A DNA stretch of 64,000 nt from Onchocerca volvulus. Taxonomy: Eukaryota; Nematoda; Chromadorea; Rhabditida; Onchocercidae. A program made the position numbers and the translations under genes. The DNA is taken from NCBI GenBank assembly GCA_000499405.2, contig HG738138.1, forward strand, positions 12,083,208-12,147,207, written 5' to 3'. The notes beneath the pieces are model-generated. The model saw only the letters and a list, made by a program, of their open reading frames with translations, was not told where the DNA came from and did not search any database. This document shows, piece after piece, positions 13,449-24,375 of this stretch (position 1 is the first letter of the stretch; the number at the start of each line of letters is the position of its first letter).

Positions 13449-15770
13449 ATGGCTTATTGTATTAATGTGGTCCGATTTATAATAATAATTATAATTATTA
13501 TTTTTGCTGTTGTCACATCGATGAATATCAATTTTGATCCATTATTTCATCATAATTGTGCTGATTATAATCATAAGGTAATCAGTTAATTATTATAAAT
13601 TTCAGGATTAAATTTAATCCGATCATTTATTGCATTTTGGAGTTATTTCATTTAAATTATAAGCTAGAAAAGGAGAAAAAAGGAAAAGAGAGAAGAAAGG
13701 AAAAATAATATTTAAAAAAATATTTTTTTGATATATAATAGCACGAAGAATATTATACGAATGATTTATGATACTAATAAATATTTATAAGTAGCAATTA
13801 TCATAGTAAATAATTATCAGTATAGTTATCAATTATCAGCATAATAATAGTGAAATCTTCCCTTCTTTGTCCCTCTTACTTTTTCTTTATTCTATAAAAT
13901 AAGAGAAAAAATTAATTGATTAACTTTAAAACTAATTATAATTTGATTAACTGGCCTTGACTAATTTTGGCTTAAACTAGCCAAAATCAATCGGCCTTTT
14001 ATTTTTTAGTCCTTTTAGTTCAATAAATTTAAAAATAATCTAGATTATAAGAGCAATATTTTCAGGATTTTGTATGCACTGTTCGCTCAGGTACGAATAT
14101 CTTTTTTTCTGTCATATTTATCGGAAATTAAAAAAAGGAAAAAAAAAAAGAAAAAAGACTATTCAAAATATCGAGAATTAGTCGCCGGAAGCTGTTCAGT
14201 ATCATTCTGTTTTCCTGATAAATGAAAATCTTTCCCATTTATGATCAGTAAAAATCGTGGTGACATGCTGACATTGTGTTGACATCTAATGAATCGGAAT
14301 TCATAGAAGATGATATATGACTGAATGGAATTCGTAGATGACTTGTGATTGGATCAGAATCTGTAGATCATGTGTGACTTAGTCGGAAATTAAATCGGAA
14401 TTTATAAAAGATGATGCGTAACCAGATTCGAATTCAAATTTCCGTTCAGTCACATATCATCCCAATGCCAGCATAATAACAGATTGATTAGTATTGAAGT
14501 ACAGTCATTTATGTTCCTGAAAAACGATTAATTACCTTGATCCTCTATTGTCCAGTTCAGTTTAAGAAATCCAGATTACCAGCATTCTAACCAACAGGTA
14601 AAATAAGCCAAGGATTACTATCATTTTGTTAGTCTCTATTTTTTTTTTTTCTTCCTATCATGATCGTATTATTATGAAATATCCGTTTAATAATTTCTGA
14701 TAATTTTATTGAAAGAAATGTATTAACAATTAATTTTAAAATAATTAATTAGTCAAATATCATCATTGCCATCAATTATTTTAGTAAAATGCGATGATGA
14801 AAGTATAACGGTCAAGGAAAATAGCAATAATATTAGCAAAATAACAGATACAACGAATAGATATGCACATGATATACGTGTGGAATCATTTGCTCGTGTC
14901 GTTACCCATTATGCTAAACAAACTTATCAGTTATCTGTTGATATCTCATGGCAGTTACCTCCAAATAGTTCGTTATCATTATCAGTTTTTTTATTAAACA
15001 ATTATGATAACTGGTCAATTATCATTATATCTTTTAACATCGACGAAAAAGTTTGATTAGTCCCGCTGTATATCTCTTACTGGTTGATTTCATTATTCTT
15101 CTGGAAAGAGTTTTATAATGTCGAAGATTAGTTAATTAAATTATTGATAAATGATCAGTTACAATATATTGCAATATTTTTCAAGTTTAATATTTAAAAT
15201 TTCCGAAATTGTTGTGGACTAATGATGAAAACCGTATTCGAATTTCCTGTGCTAATCTACCTGGAATTTGCTTAAAGATTTAGAAATTAAATATATTACA
15301 TAAAGTATCTTATATTTGAAATTTAATAAAAATTTTAGAAATTAGGTATTTTATCTTATCGTTTTCAGATTTAGTTTTAAGCTAAAGATCCTCATTATTT
15401 CGAATTCAAAACAATATAAAGCATTAAATTTCAAGCAATTTTTAAAAATTTCGGTTAGTTGTTTGCTAATTCCAAACTATCAAGATTGTATTAAAATCGA
15501 AATATCTGTGAAATCGATTGAAGATTTCTTACAATACCGAAAAAATATTTCAAATATGAGATATCTACATGAAAAATATTTAATTTCCAAATTTTTAATT
15601 TAATTTCAAGTGATGAGACAAGCATGGAATAATAAAGGATGGGATTTAAATAGAAATTAAGGAGAATTTGATTAATTGATCGTATAAATCATAAAAAATA
15701 AAAACCTCTTCAGTGTCAATCATATTTTTCTACCTATATGGTTTATGATATTTTAAACCTTATTAAGATG

Positions 15771-15803
<33 letters not shown>

Positions 15804-18800
15804 GTGATATAACTAAGAACAGGTCTTTTGAAAAAAAATTTTTTCCTTTATCTTTTGATGATAAGGAAATGTTTATGATTATCATAGTTTTTATGAAGAG
15901 GCATTGAAAAGAATTTTTGTTTGTACTCACAGTGACAAATAATTAACCGAGAAAATTTGTTATCTAAAAAATAAATCAAAAAAAAGACAAAGGAAATTAG
16001 TTAACAAATAAATAATTTATCATATTAGAAACCCTAAAAGCATATTTTCAAATTTGAAAAATTTGTACGAACTTTAATAATTTTTCTTCACGCCCATAAT
16101 GACAAATAAATAACAAAAAAAAGTTATCATCGAAGAAATAAATCATGAACTAAGAAATATTTAATAAATAAATAATTTATAATCTTAAGAATTCTGAAAA
16201 TTTGTCATATTTTCAAATCAGAAATTTAATACAAATTTCGATAACTTTTTTTTTTATGCCAGTAGTTTTGCTGAATAAATAAGAGAAAAATTTTATTTAA
16301 AATTCAATTTCTGATTAATAATGCTTTTTTTTTCCTCATAAAATGCTTGCAGATTCTACATCATTGCTTTTGGGATTTATATTGGAAATTGAAGATTCGA
16401 CGTCTAATCAATCTTGTTTTTATTTTGATATCTCAAATTCCCACTGGAACAGTAATTTGATTGCTACTGTGGTTAGCTTCATTTTATTTTCATTTTTATT
16501 TATATATTTTTTTCTTTTTTATCTCACTTTTCTTCTCTTTTTATCTCATTGTTGTCAAATTCTTCAGCAAAGAAAAAAAAATAAATTTTCTCATAATCTG
16601 CAAAGTCAGCTTTAGAATTGTTTTTTTTTCGAACATAGTTGACATTTCAAAATTTTAGAAACGAAAATTGAAAATAATCGAAGTTTGAAAATTCAGTTTT
16701 GATATTGTTGTTTTTTTCTTTCGCTGTGATCAGTCTATTGAAGTTTCAAAATACAAAAGCAAAACGTTTGAAAGAAAAGATTGAAGTTTCAAAATTGAAT
16801 TTGGAAACAAATTAACAGTAATTAGTAATAGCCAATTCTGAAATGATTAGAAACAGTGGTGATAATTAGCTTGTTTTCAGCCTCGATTTCATTTCGCTTC
16901 CGAAAGTTTATTCGAATTCGATGAGGCTTATGATATTAAGTTGATAAGTTTGTCGAAAAGAAAAAATGATACAATGATTCTCCGGAAACATATCCAGATG
17001 CCTCATCATCCCGGTAAATATTCATTGGTTTTTATTTTTAGATATTTCCAAACATTTGATGGTGTTAAAGAAATAAGAAAAATTTATAGCAATGAAGTAA
17101 ATTTTCGGAAGGCAATGAAAATATAATATTGAAATTGGGTATGAGAAACTAATGTAAGTATAAATAATCAGCGAAATGAATTTAAATTGAACAATCCAGT
17201 GACCGAAATCAGGCGCCCTTTTTGAAAAATTCATGGATTTTGCAAAAATTCGATACAATGAATGATTAGGTTGTCTTGATGTTTAAATTTAGGCATGAAA
17301 TTTACTATTTGATCAAACTTTGTGAATCTCGAGTAAGTGTATTTGGTTACAGATATGCGTTACTTAATTTTGGGTTCTTTTTCTTTTTTGCTTTTGCAGA
17401 TTATTACAATGATACGACTACTGAACACGACTGTAAACGAACATGTAAATTTTTTTCAATTTTTGATCAAACAATCTTTTCCAAACATTCGAAATTAAAT
17501 AACACAATAAAGTTAATTTTGCAAAAATTCAGAACAAAAACGAAAGTTTTTTTGGAAAAGAAAATTATTATTTTTGAAATTCTTTTTGATTTCTTTTTTT
17601 TTCTAATTTTATGGATTTAAAAAAAATAAAGAAAAATTGTTTTAATAATTTTTGTTTAGCAAATTTGCAAGCATCACGTTGGACTGGTGGATTTCGACGT
17701 ATTTTAGTGCATCCGATAGCACGAACAATTCAAGTAGAATTTGTTGGTGCACCACCTCATTATTGCTTCGAAGGTTATGAGGTGCGACTGAAGGATGAAA
17801 GTGGCCTGGAATTGCTTCATAGCGCAGTGGTACCAGTTGAATTAATGTATATGGAATACATTGGTAATCAAACGATCCTTTTTGGCGAATATAACTTTAC
17901 CAATTTAGAGGTACTATTTAAAAAATATCTTGTATCTTAGATAATTGAAATAGTTCTTGTCTCGATAGCCTTTTTTTCATAATTGAAAATTTTTTTTTTA
18001 ATTTGATGCAGATTTTGAAAATCTACATTGCTAAGCAATATTTTTATTAGCTGGCAAATTTCTCTTTCATTATCATGCTCTTTCCTTAATAATTATCGCC
18101 GATATTATATCAAGCAAAAACTTTGTCAGAAATTTTCTTAAATTATCGCTTCGTTTCATCATTTTAAGGTGTAAAATCTAATTAATCATTGGATATTCCT
18201 AAGAATTCGAGCTATTTTCCGTTGTAACGTTTGGTGAAAGATTGGTCTTACTGAAATATATTGAATAAGATACCGAAAATGCAATCCACTGTAGTAATTT
18301 TCCGGTATTGAGCAGTAGTTTTGTCAAAAAAAAGGAAGAATCAGATCATATCTTCTTTAGGTAGATCAGTATTTCATGCCATCTGTTATACCGATCGAGC
18401 GTTCCCGTGACGGTCGTTGTCTTTGCCCGGTATTGAGCACTAGTCCGTATGACAACCGGATGGTGTGTTCCTGTATCGCTGCCGATTGGCATAAAGTTCG
18501 AATTCAGAGTAAGATTAATTTGTGATGTTAGAACTTAGCGAAATGAAAATTACCAATTAATAGATGAGATTTTTTTCAAAATGTTACGAATAGAAATTTT
18601 TTCTTTTTGTAATTTTAGAGTTTTAATCTTTTGCATTATTCATTGCAATTTTATTTAGGAAACCCCCCCCCCTCCCCTACCCTAGTTTTATTTAAATTTA
18701 ATTAAACAAGAACTTCAAAATCAAATTTTCATTTTTTTTGCGGTCAAATTACAGTAATTTTATCCATGAAACATTGAATTCTATTGAAAATTCTAATTAA

Positions 18801-21700
18801 AATTTCAGGAATCGAAAAACCATTAACTATTGCACCAGAATTGGAAGGAAACAATACTTTAATTTTGCGTGCTGAGCATAACTCTTCCGAATATATATGG
18901 CAAGTATTGAAATCTTTTTAGAATTAAAATATAAAAAATAAATTTGTAACTTTTAATTCATGTTACTAAATTATTATTTTATCTAAGTTACATTCAGTAT
19001 AGTATTTTCCTGGTTTCCATTAAGAGCAATATTGTAAATTGGATACAATTCACTATTAATTTCTTAAAATATATTGATGATACGAACTAATTGTTCAACT
19101 ATTTCTTTTAATTTATCTCTTTGATTAAAATGTTTGTTGAAATTAATTCGTTTTATTAGTAATCATTTCTTGTTTTAATTATGCAATTTCAACTTTCAAG
19201 TTAATCACGACACGTCAGACTGGACATTTTTTTTCTACTTTTACATTAACATTCATTTTCTTTTAAAATAGAGCTTTTCTTTTAATTTCAGAAGTCACTT
19301 GGAAACTTTACTCTCGAAAATTACTTTAGACCTTTACTTTAATCTCGAAAATCATTTTTAACTTTTATTTTAATCTCGAAAATCGCTTCAAATCTCTAGT
19401 TTAATGTCGAAAATCACTTAGAAGTAATATACTGAAGTGGTACTGGCGACTATATTCATCTATTCGGTATAATTTCTCGATGTAATTCATATTTGCATAA
19501 TTATTTGTTATTAAGTGCAATACATGAAGTTTCTAGTATTGAACTAAAATAATTAATCGTTAATTCCTTCTGAACATTTGAAATATTAATTCATTACAGG
19601 ACAATGCTATTGGCACTAATGCTTTTGGTTATAAGTTTGACAATATTTTTCTTACTTTATATCTTATACTTATACCACGTTCGTCGTCGATTAACCAATA
19701 AAGCAATACGAATACGATTTGTGGCAGATCATCCGCCAACAACCCTGACAACCTTATCAAATAGTCAAACACCCTTAATTCATATCGGTTCGATTTTTTT
19801 AATTTAAAATCTACAAAATAAATAACTGAACTATTCAACTTTAGATAGAATTTTCTGATTTTTTTAAAAAATTTGTCTGTTTAATCATGGAATTTTCAGA
19901 AACCTCACATAAATTCTTCAAAGAGGAAGTCATGAATTCTGAAATCTGGAAATGTATTGGTCATCACTGACTTCATGAATAATTATTGATTTAAATAATT
20001 TTTTTTAGCACGACTGAACGTTTTACTAATTTATTCGCATGACAGTCTGTTACATGAAAAGTGTGTTCTTCGATTTGCGGAATATTTGCGTAGCGTATTT
20101 GGCTTCGATGTTCACGTCAGTCGAAATTATTTTTTAAATTTACTGACAATATTTTTTGAAATTGACTAACGAAGCATACGTTTGATAAGATATAGCCTAT
20201 TAATTATAATTAGCCTTATTAAGTGAATTTCAAAAAGGAATTTAAAAAAATATGAAATTGTATTATTTCAAAATACAACAGCAATGGATTTCTAGTTGGA
20301 TGTTTGGGATATTACTCAAATTGAGCGCAATCTTCTCGATTATATCAGCATATCAATCCTTAATGCTGATAAAGTGGTTATTATCAATTCTGAAGGAGCA
20401 TATTATCATTATCGATGTAAGATACAGCAAGAATATTATATTGAACGAAAGGAGCCCGAACCACTCGATGATTTGTTCGATAAACAAATTGATCAAGTAT
20501 TAATGTAAGCCACCTACATGAATAATTTTTTTTTTTTTTAATTAATTATTCCATCTTCAACGCTTCAGGATTCTTCAGATGATTAGAATCTATTGGTCAT
20601 CTTAATCAGCCAAATGACCAGAATGATAATGTTATCACTGTTTAAATCTCTAAATTTAACCAACTAATTTATGCTCTATACTTAAATCTATGATAGTTTT
20701 TAAAAAATTATTTCAGATTTATCTTAGATGTATAGTTCTTCAGTTATATTATTTTTTCTCATGAAATGTTCTTCTAGTAAAAATTTTAAATTCTTCAGAA
20801 ATTATTCTGCATTCACTCGAAATATTTTTTCTTTTTTTTCTTTAAAAGATGACATTTTAATGATGACATAAATTTATTATCTGTAATTGTTTGATTATAT
20901 CAATGAAATTTTTGATTTTTGGATCATCAACAAAATTACTCGAAATTTAAAAAATATTTTTTAATTGATTTCATGAAGGAATGATAAACCTATGAATTTA
21001 TTCGGAAATTAACTTTTTTTTTTTTCAATTCAGGCATTCAGCAGTGATATCTGTTCGATTCAAATATACGGTACCTTTATTCATTCTGCCACCATTAAGC
21101 TATTCGTTGCAGTACATGATTCCCGACAATATTGCTGCATTAATTTCAAATTTAACTGATTCAAATATTAAAAATGATTCACGTATTCTTTCCTATAGTT
21201 CGGCATACGCAAAATTGATAACAACTGTTGCGGAAACGTCGAAAATGTTGGAAAATGATCCGAACTGGTTTATTAACACTCATTGGCGCGTATCACGACC
21301 AAAAACTATTGATAAAAAGAATCAGGTTCCAATCCGACATATCATGGATAAGAATATTGAGGAATCTGAAAATATTGATATCAGGAAGGCACAAATATCA
21401 ATCAAACCAAAAATATTATCTGAGTTACCGGACGAATTGTTTCATGGCAGTAGAAGCGCAGCAGTGGTATCTTCCGAAATAATTCTAGAATCAGAAAACT
21501 TAACAGATGCTGCAGAAATTCAAATCGTTACAACAACCGACACTTTTATCAATGATGAGCATAACGTGGCAAATCAGATCGATCAACTGAATAACTTTCC
21601 GGTCATTGATGGCAGTAATTCGCCTGAGAAAAGACTATCAAGTGATGGACATACATTACAGGATTCTGGTTTTATTTCCGGAAAAGACATTACAAATTGA
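13449..21700 (+). CDS. IL-17-receptor-like transmembrane protein with SEFIR domain (ILCR family)
   Basis: Type I membrane receptor of the interleukin-17 receptor family, like C. elegans ILCR-1/ILCR-2, which signals through a cytoplasmic SEFIR domain. Exons: 13449-13577, 14066-14090, 14785-14967, 16353-16471, 16881-17013, 17400-17444, 17660-17910, 18361-18508, 18809-18899, 19600-19787, 20009-20115, 20296-20504, 21034-21700; 2,295 nt, 764 aa. The N-terminus is a signal peptide with an eight-isoleucine core. The ectodomain has paired cysteines, N-glycosylation sites (NQS, NDT, NQT, NNT) and a fibronectin-type strand DISWQLPPN. One membrane helix lies near residues 376-400 (LLALMLLVISLTIFFLLYIL) and ends in HVRRR. 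SEFIR begins about residue 438 (ARLNVLLIYSHDS) and includes EYLRSVFGFDV and LNADKVVIINSEGA. A Ser/Asn-rich tail of about 150 residues follows. Which of the two C. elegans paralogues it matches cannot be decided here. Confidence 0.9.
14066..14090 (+). other. 25-nt microexon of the SEFIR receptor gene
   Basis: TTTTCAG precedes it and GTACGA follows. It encodes DFVCTVRS plus one base and converts phase 0 to phase 1, exactly what is needed to join 13577 to the exon at 14785. Without it the next exon reads out of frame. Already included in the receptor gene model. Confidence 0.75.
14288..14425. repeat. Decayed minisatellite, about 4 units of 28-40 bases
   Basis: Repeated blocks of the form (A)TCGGAATTCATAGA followed by AGATGAT/TGACTTGTGA occur four times, with substitutions and small indels. 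It lies in the intron after the microexon of the receptor gene. Confidence 0.6.
15777..15803. repeat. 27-base T homopolymer
   Basis: An uninterrupted T run in the third intron of the receptor gene. It is the longest homopolymer noticed in the window and may vary in length between reads or individuals. Confidence 0.9.
15915..16260. repeat. Diverged tandem duplication, period about 168 bases
   Basis: Two copies of a block share, in order: TGACAAATAA, a run of A with ATAAATCA, AATAAATAATTTAT, then CATATTTTCAAAT and a TTTGTACGA or TACAAATTTCGA block. It lies in the third intron of the receptor gene. Confidence 0.55.
18900..19599 (+). other. GC-AG intron in the receptor gene
   Basis: The exon ending at 18899 is followed by GCAAGT, a perfect match to the GC-donor consensus. 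The intron ends in ATTACAG. Using the GC donor gives phase 2, joins EYIW to TMLLALM and keeps the membrane helix in frame. The only nearby GT donor (after TGGCAA) would shift the frame and end before the SEFIR domain. Confidence 0.7.
19288..19425. repeat. Decayed minisatellite, about 4 units of 33-38 bases
   Basis: The block TCTCGAAAATCACTT followed by TTTACTTTAA recurs about four times with point changes. It lies inside the GC-AG intron of the receptor gene. Confidence 0.65.
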
Positions 21701-23358
21701 TTTGCATAGCTTGTAATATGCGTATACAAATTTCTCTCAATTATTAAAATTTTTACTCTATGGCTATATGGGCGAGTGAATCTATTTACTAAATTTTATT
21801 TTGGTCAAAATAGTTTTTATCATTTAAAAAAAGTTGACGATAGAAGGCAGTGTTAATGTTTGGTCACAAATTGTAATCAATTATTTCTTTTTCAAGTGAA
21901 TTATGTTAGAATTACCTAACTTTCAAAAAAAAAAAAAAAAAAAAAAGAAAAAACTTCCAAAAAATCTATAGTTAAATTTTGAAGTTATTCAAAATCCCAG
22001 CATACCAAATAATATCGATTGTTTCTTTTTTTAAAAAAAATCTTTTCCCTAATAAAATTTTGATCTAGCACTTTAATAGTGATACAAAATAAAGTAGGAA
22101 TCTGAAAGTAAGTTCGAAAAGAAGGCTAGTTATTGATAATAATAAGTATAGATTATAATAAGCAATTCGGTTAGTTCTAGTAATTCTAGGCTTGCATTTT
22201 TAAGCTCTGTACCGTTAATTTCAAGATTTTCACTTATCATTATAAGTTATTTTTATATCAGATATGTCTTGAAAATGTTCTGGATGAAACTGAACCTCAT
22301 ATAAATAATATAATACTCCATTTTATCTTTACTGTAAATATGATATTCTGTTTTCTGCCATTCTCACTTGTTATTAACATGAATCGATGATCTCAAATTA
22401 TATTTATAAATGTATAACTTTGTTACTTTTTTGCTAATTTTATTTTGATTTCCTTCCATATAATTATTCTCAACAAAATGCTGCTCAAGATTGTATATTT
22501 TGTATCAATAATTGATATCGCAAGTTTGATAAAAAGAATTATTTCAAAAAAGAAATTTACACATAGAAATCTTTGTCAAATGTCTCCTTTTTCCTCCTGT
22601 TTAGTCAAATTCAGTTTGTGCAATTAATTTTCAAGGAAATTTATCAATTGGTGGAATGGATAACTCAGATAGGATGATCAAATAATTTGCTTTCATTGAT
22701 CAGCTAGAAACATGCATCAATTCTTGAAGTGTTAAGAATGATGTGATTGAATGATGATGATTACTACAATTTGGATTAGTCCAAATATAAAATATGAATT
22801 TAAATTTCGTTGAAATGTGAAATCTCTTCAAATTTTGTTTTGACTAGAGTAACATTTTGCAATATAGGAATGATGATAAACGAAGTGGAGTTAGAGAACG
22901 GATGATATGTTTGAAGTTTCAAAAAACTTATGAAAATTTAGCTAAAAACTAAGTGATAAAATTACTTATTCAAAATTCTCAGAAAATGAATTGGATGATG
23001 CAAACAGTTGGAATTGCAACTTTTCCGGAGATTAAGTCATAATTATTAAACTCAAATGTGTTTTTCATTAAGGATATATATAAATCAAAATTATCAGATA
23101 ATAAATAAGGGGATGCAAATAGTTGAAATTATCCTTTTATCAAGAGATATTTCTGTTGGAAGTGTAAGAATTTTGTTGATTCATATTAGTAATTTTAGAT
23201 CAGTCCCGATTTTTATTGATGTAAATCTTATTTGATTATATTCAACAGTATTTTAAATATGGTATAGTTATTCCAAAATAATGAAAAGTACATTTGAATT
23301 CAATAAAAAAAAGATGAAAATAATTATCCTGGAAAAGTGATGCAAGATTAGTACGCGT
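21701..23358. other. Non-coding interval between the receptor gene and tRNA-Ala
   Basis: 3' flank of the receptor gene. It is AT-rich with a 22-base A tract near 21926 and only short chance frames. No exon could be supported. Confidence 0.7.
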
Positions 23359-23430
23359 GGGGGTTTAGCTCAGTGGTAGAGCGCTCGCTTTGCATGCGAG
23401 AGGGCGGGGGTTCGATCCCCCCAACCTCCA
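23359..23430 (+). tRNA. tRNA-Ala (anticodon UGC)
   Basis: A 72-base cloverleaf. The acceptor stem pairs GGGGGTT with AACCTCC (one G-U), followed by discriminator A. The D arm is GCTC/GAGC around AGTGGTA. The anticodon stem CTCGC/GCGAG encloses TTTGCAT, giving anticodon TGC. The T arm is GGGGG/CCCCC around TTCGATC. There is no intron and no encoded CCA. The internal A box (TAGCTCAGTGG) and B box (GGTTCGATCCC) are intact, and a short T run about 30 bases downstream can act as the Pol III stop. Confidence 0.97.
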
Positions 23431-24246
23431 GTGGCTCTTTCTGAAACAGAAGACCAAAATTTTATGCTTAGTAGAAAGAATAAATACTGCTAATTTCTCT
23501 CTCCCTCCCCTCTTTTCTTCATTTTTTTTGTTCATTTGAAAATATTATTAAAATTTCTAGAATTGAAATTGGAAATTGATCGAAAAAATTAATTTAAGGC
23601 CGAGTGATTCTCGATAATATCCATTTTTTGCTATTATTGATTAATAAACGCCCTATCTGTTATAAGTTATGAAGATAATTCAAACTCCAGTATTTTGACA
23701 CTTCTAAAGCTAATATTAAAAAAAAAATTTCAGAAAAAGAGTCAATATGCTTGCTAACAATGATAAATTTGATATTTTCTAAAGTCTAATATGCACAAGA
23801 TATATGCTTTAGAAAATTTTAAATCAAATTTCATAAAATTATCACATTTAACTTTGAAATTACCAGATAAATCCTTTTGCTTAGAATTAAATTTATAAAT
23901 TGAATTAAAAATTAAATAATGAATATTATGGATTTTATTTGTGTTTGCTTCTTTGTCAGTTGCTCAAACGATAGATATTTATTATGCCTGCAAAATGACA
24001 TCTAAATATCCCGGCGTTTAGGTATTTCCCAATGAGTCATTATTTTAAAATTTGAATAGTTAAAGGAAAACATTATTGGTAGTTTCGTAAAAATAAAGAT
24101 AACATGTATTTTGAATTACTTCAAATTGAATTCGAAAATTTCCCGCCTAATGCTCGAAATTTTCTATTGTTCAAAATCTGGATAATAGGGCTGTTAGTGA
24201 TTGACTCGAACACTCACCAATTTATCTGCATGGGAATATAAGTTGT

Positions 24247-24375
24247 CCAAACCGAGAATGTGAATTATTTCATGAAAATAAAAATCGTCCAAAATGTGAA
24301 TTGCCTCTTGATAGTAGAAATTGCCCAAAATATGAAATACTTCGTGAGAGAAAACAATTCATCCAAAATTTTATT
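24247..24375. repeat. Decayed minisatellite, about 3 units of 37-38 bases
   Basis: Units of the form GTGAATT..TTC(A/T)TGA..AAA..CGTCCAAAAT repeat three times, with a partial fourth upstream (GTTGTCCAAAC). Seen directly; divergence is high. Confidence 0.6.
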
